The notes beneath the pieces are model-generated. The model worked only from the letters and a program-made list of their open reading frames with translations, searched no databases and had not been told where the DNA came from. Both the position numbers and the translations under genes were made by a program. From positions 310,001 to 374,000 of the forward strand of contig JARGSG010000031.1 in the NCBI GenBank assembly GCA_030374805.1: a DNA stretch of 64,000 nucleotides. The letters run 5' to 3'. Shown here piece after piece: positions 36,452 through 46,988 of the stretch (its first letter is position 1; the number at the start of each line of letters is the position of its first letter). This DNA comes from Gracilaria gracilis. Lineage: Eukaryota; Rhodophyta; Florideophyceae; Gracilariales; Gracilariaceae.

Positions 36452-37342
36452 AGAACGCAGTCCGCCAGCTCTTCCACCGACAGAAACTGCCTTGCATCCG
36501 CGTACACACGCCTCGCCAGCAAGCCCCAAAATTTTTTAATTGGTTTCAAATCCGGGCGACGGGCAGGCAAATCCATAAGCTCGATATTATTTGACGTAAC
36601 CCAGCCTATAGTAAGCTCAGAAGAAGCATGAATTGCAGCACTACCCTGATCAACACCCAAGATCCTACAAAAGTCCTTGCCACATACGGCAGTAATTACT
36701 CCTTTAGTGTCTGGACGTAGTTTTCAAAATCCAGATTACTACTTAAAACTTTTAATGTCTCCCAACCTGTTTTTAAAAAGCATCGCCAAACCATGACCCC
36801 ACCTTCACTTTTTGTAGTTCAGACATAACAATTTCCTGCCTACGCATATCGTGCGAATAGTAGGCAAAGCCGTCCGCACCATCCAAGTTTAATTTTTCCT
36901 CATCAGAAAACACAACTCGTCTCCAATCTTCAGGAGCCCATGCGTGCCTTTGTCTTACCCAATTTAAGCGGTGTCATTTGTGTTGATATTGGAGTGGTGG
37001 CACCTGTTTCATCTTCTTGTAATTTAGGTGCGACGTCTGCGATAGAATTCGCTGCACAAGCCTATTTGATATCGGCAACTGAAGAGCTGTTTTCAGCTGC
37101 GATGAGGATTTGTGACCATTCACTGCCTCCCTAATTGACAGACGACGGGCAGTGACAGACAGCTTTGTACCTCTTGCAGGCGTTGTCCTCTTCTCACATT
37201 CGGCAGGGTTCTTCAAATAGCGAGATATGACATCCCTACTGCGCCCAATGTGTCTCGAAATTGCTGCTACGGAGCTGCCAGTCGCTTTAAAGGCCTGTAT
37301 TTGGCCTTGCTTTTTGTCGGTTGGGAACTGGCCCTTAGGCAT
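36452..37342 (-). pseudogene. Tc1/mariner transposase, main part
   Basis: Start ATG at 37,342 (MPKGQFPTDKKQGQIQAFKA). The first 122 residues hold a helix-turn-helix DNA-binding region (GSSVAAISRHIGRSRDVISRYL) and a second one, as in the paired-like N-terminus of Tc1 transposases. Then, in shifted frames, come RVVFSDEEKLNLDG with the first catalytic Asp, a VWRCF and ENYVQTLKE block, DQGSAAIHAS with the second acidic position, and DLPARRPDLKPIKKFWG. In the family the last block is PDLNPIEN with the third acidic residue; here K replaces E. The copy has stops and frame changes and is cut by the F LTR near its C-terminus, so it is dead. Confidence 0.85.
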
Positions 37343-37612
37343 GCCTGGTCTGTGTGAAAAGGATGTAGTATACTCAAAGGCTGTTTTGGGACTGGATACT
37401 GGTTTTCGTGGATTGCGATTGGTTCTACTAGCTGTGCTACCTACTAAAAATATACTTGTCGTATAGCCACTTCACGGGGAGCAATAGCAGTTTTGTTCTA
37501 ACGCGAGAACGGTGGCTCTTTCAAGAAAGAAAAGAGGCTAGTTTTATTCGCTTTTATGTAACGGATAGTCAATGTAAAGCACTAATTGTAAGCTGCATTG
37601 CCCGCGCATGTG

Positions 37613-37654
37613 CGGGCTGAAACCTGGTGTGTCGTATAGCCGTTTCGTGCACTG
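37613..37654 (-). repeat. right inverted end of the Tc1/mariner element
   Basis: The reverse complement begins CAGTGCACGAAA and continues TATACGACACACCAG, matching 11,147-11,188. TA follows at 37,655. Confidence 0.75.
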
Positions 37655-37656
37655 TA

Positions 37657-39456
37657 CTCTGCCACTCTACTGGTTTTTGGAACTAGTTACAAATGATTGA
37701 TTTTATAAAGCCATAGTACGCCTTCAAAGAATTGCGTGTCCGGTGTAAATTTCTTTAAAAAATCAACTCACGTTTCTTCTGAAAATAAGTTTGCAACACA
37801 CGCGCAGGACACCCAAAACAAAACAGTTGTGCATCCGAACAGCGCCACGCCCAATTCTGGCATTATACCTATGCAATTTGAAATTCGAAGTGACGCGGCT
37901 TTGCCCCGTATTTCACAAACCGATCTACTCCAAGATGAATATAACAAAAACATTTTTTGCACAATAAATGAGTGCACAAAAAATTGCATTGACATATCTT
38001 CTCTACTTCCAGCAGATGATAAAACACCGGCAACGTTTTTTAAGTTGTGTTGAGCATCGTAATCTGGACTTTATATATTGAAGGAAGGTGTCGTTGAGCA
38101 GGCTCTCAATGAAGTAGACGCGAAAGCAAAACGTAGAACTGTATTGGTTAGTGAATCTTTCTTAGAATGTATAAAACATTCAAATGCAAAATACTCAGCA
38201 ACAGAGGTAAGACGTACCCCATTTTCATAAAACTGCAAGCGTTTTTTATAGAATTGCGACTTCTTTCTAAAATAGAAATGCCATTAGTGATTTTTTGAGT
38301 ACAAAAATATTGGTCGGCTGCGTAGACTTTAAAAAACTATGTCACGCAACCGATATCCAGATTTCCGAAGTGCTTTGCGTCTTTATTGCTTCGACAAACA
38401 TGATTCTGCAATATCCGACCCTTAATAGCATTCCAATATCATGCTCAAACGCTTTCTAATGAACGTAATTTCAATTGCAATACCATTTAGCGTCACGAAT
38501 CTAGGTGAAAATACCATACTCTGCAAAGGCAGAACAAAAGGTGGATCAAACATGAGTACGGTTTAGAATTCGATTCTATGTAGCTGGGGCTTGTAAGTAC
38601 TCATACATCCATACGGTTGCAACAATGGATCGAAAAAAAACTGGAATTTTGCCGGCATTTGCATTTACTACACTATTTTGCACTCTATACGGCACCCTTC
38701 ATCGTAAATTGGAAGCAAATCTTATCAAGAACTCTAGTGCGTCGGCACTGTGGTGCATGATGTTGACTCATCAATTTCAAGCTGATGCTTTGAGCAACTC
38801 GTAGAGGTTGGTAGTTATGGACAATTTTTGTACCAGACATTCACTTGCAAACCAGTTAGGCCATATTGCTGATCAGAAGCTGAAAGTATTTGTGACAGTA
38901 TAGGTGAGCGTGACGGTGCAAACCGATTGGTGGTGAAATAATGCATTGAACGCTTGCATCTAAGACCTCCTTGTTCTTGTATTTTATGTCGGGCGCACGA
39001 TAAATCTATCGCTAAGAATATCCGACCAAGAGTTTCCTTGAAGGCCGGTTACCTAGTCTTCAAAAAAGAAAAATTGCCGTCTTCTAAAGTAACTGCCTGG
39101 CATGTACGCCTATGAACCGCATCGTCAAACCAAATAATCATTCCGTCGAATGTTGTATTGCAATGTTTCCAAGCGGGAAAACTCCAGAAGACGTCTGGAT
39201 CTTCCTCTCACGAGTCAAACCCAGCAGTAGAGTCCTTCCAGGGATGTCTGTAGAGCAACGCCATTCGCGGAATTTGGCCCTTTTTCAGGAGTCATATATA
39301 CCTCATTAGTGATGGTAGCACTTGGCTCTTTATATGAGAAGATATTGGACCCTTCATACAGGATGATGGCACCCAAACTGGACCTTGGCACCCGCGGTAG
39401 GATGAGTACCAATTATACACGTATGCGTATGCATGGCACCCTTCGTAGGGAAATAT
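37657..39456. other. unrecognised decayed coding-like sequence
   Basis: Short plus-strand frames only. 37,736-38,053 (no ATG start) contains DLLQDEYNKNIFCTINECTK; 38,070-38,200 gives VEQALNEVDAKAKRRTVLVS and is followed by a GGTAAG splice-donor-like site; near 38,950-39,100 is RPPCSCILCRAHDKSIAKNI with clustered cysteines. These could be exons of one decayed gene or an old transposon, but I match none to a family. Confidence 0.3.
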
Positions 39457-40498
39457 CTAGATATAACATACTCTATTTAGTGCACGACCGTACCGTCGGA
39501 TGGCCGACGCCATATTATATGATTTGGTGATCTCGGGCCGTCCCGGTGAAGTAAGCGCTAACAAGCAAGTGTTCGACTCTGACTCAGGAACCCCTGGTAC
39601 TCGATACACTCCTCGCCGAGAGCCGCGTCCTTGCGCAGGACTATTCACCCACCTCGTGGAACGTCCAGCACGTCCACCGTCGTTGTGTCCTTTTAACCCG
39701 TGTATGTTTGTGTTCTGCGCACGTATTGCACAGGTATCGCCCCCCCGCACACTGGTGTCGCTCTCTTTGTCCTGCTTTGCGCTTGGTCGTGGCATTGCCA
39801 TTCGCGGTCCGTGTTCCCACTACCGTGTGCCCCTGTTTCTCTTCTGTGACTTTATCACCGACTCCGTCGCCGTATAGTTCCGACTTCTTGGTTTATACGC
39901 CTGTTTGCTCGTCGAGACGGTGAGTCCTGGTCTTACAACTGGCTACCGCATTCACCACCGGTGGCTCTGTTCGCCGCACTATTCCCCCTATAGGAAGGCT
40001 CCGAACACCTTCGTTTTTCTTCTCCCTGTCAGGTTTTTGCATCCCAATGACGCGACTATGTCGGGTGTAAGACCGAGGTCAACCCTTCACGGCCAGCGTA
40101 GGAATGTGAGACAAAAAGGTACTCCGCGTGAGGGGCGTGTTTGTGTTATCCTCCAAAGAGGCTAAGTGTCCACAGTGTGGCGAGTGAGACGTGATGTCAA
40201 CACAGCCCACGGGTCGCTGGGAGCAACCCGAAAAGAAAGTAAAAAGATGGTGGAGTCACGAGAATGACCAAAGAAAAGAGCAAAGCCGGAGGACACCTTA
40301 TACAAGGGCGAACAAGGCAATAGTTGGTAAATACTCTCAGCAATGGGTTCGTTTACGTAACGAAGGGGGATAGACAGCCCGTTAGCAACGTTCTATTAAT
40401 CCGAGGAGGAGTAGAGTACGGACGAAGGCGAACAAATCTAGAGCTAACCCTGGTTTGGGAAGTTTACTTAGTGTCGAAGGCCAAGTGTCGACCCACTA
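39457..40498 (+). mobile_element. Ty3-like LTR and gag-start fragment
   Basis: 39,500-39,930 is promoter/LTR-like and shares GATTTGGTGATC in the same kind of context with the LTR of element C. A leader follows, then an ATG at 40,058 opening a short basic frame (MSGVRPRSTLHGQRRNVRQK) like a gag start. The fragment stops where the LTR of element D begins. No second LTR seen. Fossil, low confidence. Confidence 0.4.
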
Positions 40499-40781
40499 TA
40501 TAGTATAGTAACTCCCCTACACCCAGGCAAAAAATATCAAATAAATATCTAAATTACCAGCAATGCTGTGCCCACCATCCCTTGCAACCGTGGCACACGT
40601 GTACTAGCCATACCCATATTGGTGCTGCAGAGCGAGCGCGCGTGCACACAGTGCAAAAATTGTACAATTTGCACACTGCATTGCGGCAGATAACCCGCTT
40701 GTAGCTGTGGTATGTCCCGCTCCGCAAAAGCTGGAAAACGACTAAGTCGGTGACGTATCCCCTGCAGGGCGTTTTACTACA
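40499..40781 (-). repeat. element D 3' LTR
   Basis: 283 bp bounded by the TGTAGTA-type start and its near mirror, next to a purine tract (AGGAGGGGGAGA on the minus strand). No second copy in the window. Confidence 0.55.
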
Positions 40782-40793
40782 TCTCCCCCTCCT

Positions 40794-42019
40794 AGACGCG
40801 AATACGTTGCTGAGATGAGTGATGCAGTGCCAAGCCAGCCTCTGAGTTTACAACATCCCCGTGACATAGGTCTGGTTCCGCTTTGCCATGATGCGCTCGC
40901 AAACGCGGTCTAAGAGTTGTCCAATCAATTTCAACCTCAACTACGTCCTGGTCCTCGCGATCACCTTCCTCGATAACCCAGAGACGTTTGCTCTGCTTAG
41001 CAGCCTTGCACATCAAATTGTGGGATTTTCTAATGAGTTGCGGAACGATCTATGGTAGTGGTTCGAGACAAGTACTGTATTCCCCAATTTTTGGGTTTTC
41101 AGCGTCCCTCGTGGATATTAATCCCAGTTAATGCCATCCAGGGTAGCCAACTTGGATCCGCTGAGGCGGCATAACACGCGTACCGTCGTTTTAGTTCAGG
41201 CTCAAAGCGGTTCGATAACGACCACGCTATTCAAACCGGTTTTGAGAAAACTTCAATATTAAAGTAACCATAACTTCTGAACCAGGCGTTTTGAAGACAT
41301 TTCCGATACATCGGCAGATTTCTGGACTCTCGAGCTTTCCATAAAGTTCCCGACAGTTAGGCTTGAATGCCACTAAGGTGGAAAGCACTACCTGTCGCAG
41401 TTTGGGCTAAAATACACAGCCGAACTGAAACGATGCCATAACTTGGAAACCATCGGAGATAATAATCGAGAACTGTCTTCACTGAAGTATTCAGACACGA
41501 ACCGAATAGCCTAGTGCAAGACCTTTTATGAAACGGGAAAGTATTGCCCGAGGTACGGGGGGTTAGCAAAAGTCATCCTCATGGTATTGTAGAGGCGACC
41601 TACTCGATCTCCGGGAACTTCGACAGTGACAAACGGAAACGCACCAGCCTACCAACGTGTTACGTGGATGCCGCAGTGTTTTACAGCGAATACAAAGCGT
41701 CGTGCAACACCCGATGAATGGGCGAGAGAACCCGGTTATCCGAGTTGAACATCCATCCAAGATGGCGCAGTAGCCTGGTATACACAATAAAAACACAAAT
41801 AACGAACGGTGTACCCAGAAAAAATACACCCTGTCGATGGAGAAAACCCGTGAATGCCAATCCAAAGGACCAGCAAGCAGGATGAAAAACCCATCAGAAC
41901 GAAAACTGAGTAAAAAGGGCTAGTAAACGCCAACTAAGTCGGACTCCAACTCAAAAGAGTGCGACTGCGTGAAGCCACACCAAGTGAGCATCACTCCTGT
42001 ATGATACACCATGAAGCTG
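40794..42019. other. non-coding stretch of element D
   Basis: No convincing gene on either strand. This is the position of the antisense gene in A and C, but the shared motifs were not found here. Confidence 0.4.
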
Positions 42020-43375
42020 TTATTCTCCTTCTTCCCGTCTACGGCGTGTCCACATTATCCTAATTGGGCGTTGCCCACGGTTTTCGGCAGTTACGTGTGA
42101 ACAAGTCGATGATACTGTACCAACCTGGAACAGGGAAGATGTTATTGCTTCATCTCTGTCTCCTTCGGGGCTACAACCGTAGCAACGGACGCGGTAGAGC
42201 AGATCGACATTCCTGTCATAGTAATGCCCAATTACTCGGTCGAAGACGTACGCTTGTACGTACACTTCACGGCGATGCAGTTTTTTCTTCATTTCGCGTG
42301 GAACAGCCCCTGCAACGGGAAAGATGTCTTTCGAGAGGTTGTCAGGGTCCACCAAGGTGGTTTCGGTGCCGTCCCTGCGGGCTGTTACTATATCACTTGC
42401 ATAGTAATCCTCTTGCCTCGCAATTCTGCGTTGGTTGGTACACCTTGGCGGTGGCAGCGACGTCGCATCTCTTGATGGAGGATCTCCGTCTTAGAAAGGA
42501 AGGGGCGCGTGTGGTGCGTCCTCCCGTGAGGGGTCCTGTGATTTCAACAAAGGCTTGCTAGAAGTTGCCCTAGTTTGAACCGCCTCCCTTGCGATCGTAC
42601 ATTCCAAGTACTGCGCCGTGCTTTGCTCGCGCAAAACTCCGTGTCCAACGTCTATTTCCGGTGGACCGGCATCGGTCAGCTCATCTCCGTTTCGGGCGTG
42701 TGCACCTGGCGCTGTGCTCATTACTTAGGGAAATTTAGAATCTTTAGAGCTCTTGACGGGTTCTTTGTCCGTTGCGACCGGTTTACTACTGCCTGTCGTG
42801 GCAACGTCACGGTCACCCGAGACGCTTGGAGTGCACTTAAACGTGCGCGACATTCTCGATTCGGGTTTTCTTCCCTGATTATGAGGTTTCACTTTCCCAA
42901 CGATGGGCTCCTCTGCCGCAGCGTCCCCACGGATGGAGGGTGCCACTGAGACTTTTTGTGCGACATTTTTCAAAAAGGTGTGGTCGGTTTCGCCCGGTGC
43001 TGCTGGCTTGTCGTCTGCGTTGGGCTTCGCATGTCACGGCGGGCGTGAGACCTGTTAAATCGCTTTGAAGGACGCTTCCTCAACCGAGGCTGGTCTGTGA
43101 GTACCCCCATCGGGGCTCGGGGAAGCATTCTGCTTATCCTCCCGCGCGAGCGGTGACGACGCTGCTGTATCATGCCGTGTACTATAGTGCGTATCCCGTT
43201 GCGACCGTGAAGAATCTTCGGAGCAGTTGGTCTCTGGTGATTTAGTAACCGCGTTGGTGGGGGTATCTGTGACTGACGGTTGATCTGACAAACACGGAAC
43301 GGTGCTTTGCGTAATAGATCGCCTATCGTTCCGCGCGAGCGCCGATGAGGCAAAATTACTAGCCCGCGTGTCGCG

Positions 43376-44020
43376 GTGCATATTCGGTTGCGACGGCGAA
43401 TACTATCCAACGGAGCGATTGTCCTTCTCCACTTCCCTAAACGGAGCAACGGGGAAATGCACACCGATTTCCGAGGGTTGACGAATGAGGAGAAGAATGG
43501 AGAGCTCCCAGGATTCTTCATGATGGCCTCCGGTGGGAGCTCTTTTATGATATGGGTATGTGAGAGGTCACATAATAGGTATGTGACGGATGACAAGAGT
43601 TTTGAGAGGCTGTCTCGTACGATGGTTGTGAAGAAGTTCAGGGTTCCACCGTACTCCATGTTTATTGGAAGGGGAGATGTGTTTCATGCTGGGGCTGGGT
43701 ACATGGATGCGCTGGTGAAAGAGAATTGTCTACGGTATCATATGTACTTTGTGCCAGAGGGATACAAGCTCCCTCATGCGGTGCAAAGGCAGCCTGCTTT
43801 TCGGCCCAAATTCTTAGATGAGAAATTTGGACTCGGAGAAGACCCGAACGACCAGCTGGACGAGGAGGAAAATTCTGTGAGCATCTTTGAAATGGAGGAA
43901 GAGAAAGTTGGAGAGGAGGATTACGAAGAGGAAGATGCCGAGGTACAAGGCCACAAAACTGATAACACGGATGGGGACTACGAGGAGGGACCGACGATAA
44001 TGGATTATGAGAAGGACTAG
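43376..44020 (+). CDS. 2-oxoglutarate/Fe(II) oxygenase-like protein, 5'-truncated
   Basis: The frame is open from 43,376 with no ATG before 43,457. The first ~10 codons read into element D, so the true N-terminus is probably lost. Seen: GAIVLLHFP then MHTDFRG, an HxD pair as in Fe(II) binding; PYSMFIGRGDVFHAGAGY with a distal His; LRYHMYFVPEGYKLP with an Arg placed as the 2-oxoglutarate ligand. The last ~60 residues are very acidic (EEEKVGEEDYEEEDAEVQ). In this superfamily HxD...H binds iron. The order and spacing fit, but the match is by motif only. The partner is unknown. It faces the reductase-like gene tail-to-tail across 203 bp. Confidence 0.5.
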   Translation: MHIRLRRRILSNGAIVLLHFPKRSNGEMHTDFRGLTNEEKNGELPGFFMMASGGSSFMIWVCERSHNRYVTDDKSFERLSRTMVVKKFRVPPYSMFIGRGDVFHAGAGYMDALVKENCLRYHMYFVPEGYKLPHAVQRQPAFRPKFLDEKFGLGEDPNDQLDEEENSVSIFEMEEEKVGEEDYEEEDAEVQGHKTDNTDGDYEEGPTIMDYEKD

Positions 44021-44223
44021 ACAAAACATGTAGGGCATGTAGTGTTATGTGTGTGAGAGTGAGGTGAATTTACTAGTAATGATAAGTGAACGAATGTTTT
44101 GATATAATGTGAGCATAAAAGGATTGTTGATGAAAGTAAATGAGTTACAAGGCGTGGGGTAAGGAGAGAAAGTATTGTGCGAAGATATCTTTTTTACAAA
44201 ACGAGACCAAAGTAGTACTGGTA

Positions 44224-45057
44224 CTAAAAGAGAATGTCTTTTCTCAGGAAATTGACATAGTTGGTGTGAAAAGGGGCAGAGTCAGGCAAGCCCGCTCTCT
44301 TGGTATTCTCGGAGGAAAGGTAGAAGTAAGCATTTCTGAATTCGTACTCAGAGAATGAGGCGTGGAAGGAGGTAAGAGTGCTGCCGTAGGCGAGGAGGGA
44401 TTGTACTGTGGAGAGAATGTTGTAGGAGATAGCTGTTTTGGAGGATACTTTGCCAAATAGTTCCTTCGTTATCGTTAAGACTATGGTATTGTAGCGGGTG
44501 GCCACGTCATGCATGGTAATGAAGCCGTGCAAGGAGCCAACTAGGTTGAATGAAGAGATCCAGACGAGCTTGTCGTAGTAGGATTTAGAGAAGGCGTCTT
44601 TGTCACCGAGATTGCAAGTGAGACCTGCGTTAAAGAAGCGTTGTGCTAGTGCGAAAGCCCATTTTCCGGTGACAGTTGTGAGGCCGTTGGGAGTAAGAAG
44701 GGTGACGCCATTTTGTGGAGGTGCACCGAGAGTGGGTACGGCGATGTGAAGAACTGCTCGTGTGTTGTGATGAAGACCATGTTTTGAAAGAATGGGAAGA
44801 ATATGGCCGTTCTGAATGAAGACCAAGTCTTGTCTGCGAGACGGAGGGCTGGAACGAATTACTGTTTCCGACAAGTTGCTCCTGCCGCAGAAGAAAATGG
44901 GACCTTGCGGGATGCTGTCTGCGGCTATGAAATCTTGGAGTGAAAGAATGATATCTTGAGGGGTACCGTGGCCGTAAAGCATGGAGCCAATGCGGCCTCT
45001 GCATACAACAACAGTTGGGGTGTGGGAGGAGCGGAGAAAAGAGGAAGGCGAGGTCAT
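44224..45057 (-). CDS. ketopantoate-reductase-like (PanE/ApbA family) protein
   Basis: An intact 277-residue frame from an ATG at 45,057. Seen: N-terminal TVVVCRGRIGSMLYG, like a Rossmann nucleotide-binding start with one Gly changed to Arg; DLVFIQNGHILPIL holding the Asn-Gly of the family; PNGLTTVTGKWAFALAQRF; and a C-terminal helical domain starting YYDKLVWISSFNLVGSLHG with the conserved Lys. Classical PanE reduces 2-dehydropantoate to pantoate with NADPH. This longer DLVFxQNG/GKWA form is the uncharacterised plant/algal type, so the substrate is unknown. Length is near the family norm of about 300. No signal peptide. It is divergent from the coiled-coil gene, with 680 bp between the starts that could hold both promoters; I see no clear TATA box. 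Confidence 0.7.
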   Translation of the reverse strand: MTSPSSFLRSSHTPTVVVCRGRIGSMLYGHGTPQDIILSLQDFIAADSIPQGPIFFCGRSNLSETVIRSSPPSRRQDLVFIQNGHILPILSKHGLHHNTRAVLHIAVPTLGAPPQNGVTLLTPNGLTTVTGKWAFALAQRFFNAGLTCNLGDKDAFSKSYYDKLVWISSFNLVGSLHGFITMHDVATRYNTIVLTITKELFGKVSSKTAISYNILSTVQSLLAYGSTLTSFHASFSEYEFRNAYFYLSSENTKRAGLPDSAPFHTNYVNFLRKDILF

Positions 45058-45737
45058 TTTGTCGAATTTCTTGGATGCTATGAGGATATATTGTGCTACA
45101 GGAGAGAAAGGTAGAGATGATTAAGTAGAGAACGGCGTTGCCGATGTATACATCGATAAAGTGGTTCCGGAGGAAAAGATAGATTTTATGACTAAGTAGT
45201 TGAAAGAATGAGGTAGGTGGGTATAAAGGGATTAGAACTGATGAATGTGTTCATGAAAAGAGATGTGTCGAAATGAAGTATAAAGGGGAAGATTTAATGG
45301 TAAGGAGTTAAAGAACGGGCGCTTTGGATTGGTTTTGTGGGATGGTACTGAAAAGAAAAAACGAAAATATGGAAATATCTGGGAGAAATAAAGTTTTTGG
45401 GGAATGGCGGGAAATTGAGGTATAGAAAATTGTGATACGAATAGGCCTGCGGGGTAGAGGGGTGTGTGGCCACGAGTGTAACGGCTGTGATCAGGGGTGG
45501 CAAGGACGAGGGTTGTTGTGAGTCGCTCAGGTCTGTTCACGTCATTTATCGCAGGACGCCGTCTTTTCTCGGGATGTCGAATAGATAAGTTGGTGACGAG
45601 GAGCTAATGGCTCTGCTGCATAGGACGGAAGTGCCATAGACGCCGCCGCGGAAGGAAAAAAGGGGTACTCAATGGGGGTTTGTGTGAGGCAGAGGGTTTG
45701 AAATGGGGATGGAGGAGGAGGACCCGAGAGAAGGTTT

Positions 45738-46499
45738 ATGGGGGAGATGGAGGAACGAGTGAGAAAGCTTGGGGGCAGTTTGAAGGAGAGTTTGGACGAA
45801 ATGCTGTCGGAGATGGTGGCCGAGATGGGAGGGGTGGTGCTGAGTGTGTCGGAGGTTGGTTTGCCAATGGAATTGATTTCGACGATTCGGAAGAGGATGA
45901 AGTTGACTGGGGTGGGGGCTGTGGGACATGTTAATGGGATGTTGGAGTGCGTGGGGAGGGAGATGGGGAGGCTGCGAAAGGAGAACATAGGGCTGAAGGG
46001 TAGGGTTGAAGTGTTGGAGGGGCAAATGGGACAGGTGGAGAAGGCGTGCAAATTGCTGATGGAGTTGAAGGAAATGGTGAGGGGAGGGGTAGTAGGGGTG
46101 GGAGACGAAGCAGGTAAAGGGTCGCTGGTGACGCCTGGTTCTCGGGGTGGGCGGGGGAGTGTGAGGGAGAGGGGGGGAGAAGAGGAGAGAGGAGAAGGTG
46201 TAGGGTGTCGACTGAAGAAGAGGAGGGAGGGTGGGGTGATGGTGGAAGAGGAGGGGAAGGTGTTTGTGCCGCAGCAGCTGCCGGGTGGCGCGCTGTTGGT
46301 GGGTTTCGGGAGTGCGGCGGCAGCTGCGAGGACTGCGGAGCGTATATTAGAGGAGCCGGAGGAGAAGAGGGTGGGAGGGGTTGGAAGCCGCTTTGGGGCT
46401 AGGAGGGTGTACCAGAATGGGGAGAGTTGTCCGTTGGACTTCTTCAACTTCACGTTTAGGGATACTGAGACTCAGGATCCGAATGCCGAGTTGGAATAA
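45738..46499 (+). CDS. coiled-coil protein, unknown function
   Basis: An intact 253-residue frame starting at 45,738; an in-frame stop lies about 50 bp upstream, which fixes this as the first ATG. Residues 1-115 are helical with heptad-like hydrophobic spacing (MGRLRKENIGLKGRVEVLEG, VEKACKLLMELKEMV). Residues 120-165 are Gly/Arg/Glu-rich and disordered. The end holds FVPQQLPGGALLVGFGS and a DFFNFTFRD tail. No family recognised. The opposite strand is also open over 45,542-46,453 because of the purine-rich sequence, but that protein is low-complexity Pro/Ser and looks like a shadow. Confidence 0.6.
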   Translation: MGEMEERVRKLGGSLKESLDEMLSEMVAEMGGVVLSVSEVGLPMELISTIRKRMKLTGVGAVGHVNGMLECVGREMGRLRKENIGLKGRVEVLEGQMGQVEKACKLLMELKEMVRGGVVGVGDEAGKGSLVTPGSRGGRGSVRERGGEEERGEGVGCRLKKRREGGVMVEEEGKVFVPQQLPGGALLVGFGSAAAAARTAERILEEPEEKRVGGVGSRFGARRVYQNGESCPLDFFNFTFRDTETQDPNAELE

Positions 46500-46766
46500 A
46501 CCAGCGCTGGTGACCCGAGAGTTAATTATTTGAGTGATTTTGATGACTGCGATGAATTTGTGGTAACGGGCATTGGCGCACGAACTGTAAATTAGCATAC
46601 AACTTCAACAAATGGAGTTCAACTGCGGCACGTGGAAATGCGATTTCCAAAAATTTTTTTTTTTGCCTTGCCAACTAGCGCAATCTGCGAAACTGCTAGT
46701 TTTTCGGACTTTTATTTTCATAACTAGCCATCTAGCATACTAAACTAGCATTCCAGGAACACCGAC
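46500..46766. other. spacer with scattered CTAG repeats
   Basis: No gene. A T-run near 46,657-46,667. The words ACTAGC or GCTAGT recur several times over 46,673-46,755. Confidence 0.5.
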
Positions 46767-46988
46767 GCACAACGTTGACACGTGAGTATTTGCTAGGGCT
46801 ACGTAACCTCAAATGTCGGTAGTAGAAGCGGCCTACGAAGCACAACAAAATGCTTACTCCGGCTGTCAGTCACGCTATGTGTGACTGACGAACAGGGGAA
46901 CACGAGTGCCTGTTTTACTACGCGTGGTCGTAGCAAAAGTTGCCTCCAAAATTCAACCGGCAACGGGGGTCATCGCGCAGGTAATATT
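46767..46988 (+). repeat. YR-element module M1
   Basis: A ~222-bp block, first of three copies. It contains two adjacent inverted repeats. The first is GTCAGTCAC (46,865-46,873), 7-bp spacer GCTATGT, GTGACTGAC (46,881-46,889). The second is TTTTACTACG (46,913-46,922), 6-bp spacer CGTGGT, CGTAGCAAAA (46,929-46,938). About 95% like M3, which is inverted 13.6 kb away. No palindrome array lies on its left side. Candidate recombination or attachment site. Confidence 0.85.

Larger units (their letters stand above)
11147..37654 (-). mobile_element. Tc1/mariner-like DNA transposon split by a 25-kb retrotransposon nest
   Basis: Inverted ends CAGTGAGCGAAA... at 11,147 and, on the other strand, CAGTGCACGAAA... 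from 37,654, each preceded by TA, the usual Tc1/mariner target duplication (11,145-11,146 and 37,655-37,656). The transposase gene is on the minus strand, starting at 37,342. Retroelement F entered it near its C-terminal end: most of the gene is at 36,452-37,342 and a small tail lies at 11,389-11,488. Without the nested elements the transposon is about 1.5 kb, typical of the family. A second copy of the end motif (GTCGTATAGCC, 37,459-37,469) lies about 180 bp inside the right end, like the double binding sites of IR/DR-type Tc1 elements. Confidence 0.8.
40499..43405 (-). mobile_element. Ty3/gypsy element D, remnant
   Basis: Minus strand. The 3' LTR is at 40,499-40,781 (starts TGTAGTAAAACG, ends near ACTATACTATA) with the purine tract just before it (40,782-40,793). 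To the right are a chromodomain-like block (VIGHYYDRNVDLLYRVRCYG, about 42,215-42,290) and a disordered Ser/Thr/Asp-rich linker (about 42,491-43,381), as lies between integrase and chromodomain in A and C. No RT or integrase core remains. It abuts the oxygenase-like gene near 43,400. Confidence 0.6.

Noticed and set aside
39457-39923. Frames of 114 and 125 residues on both strands
   Set aside because: Lie over an LTR-like promoter stretch, Cys/Pro-rich without motifs.
42064-42561. 165-residue plus-strand frame
   Set aside because: Opposite strand of the element D chromodomain tail, which has a recognisable motif.
45542-46453. 303-residue minus-strand frame
   Set aside because: Pro/Ser/Thr low-complexity shadow of a purine-rich gene on the plus strand, whose protein has sensible coiled-coil sequence.
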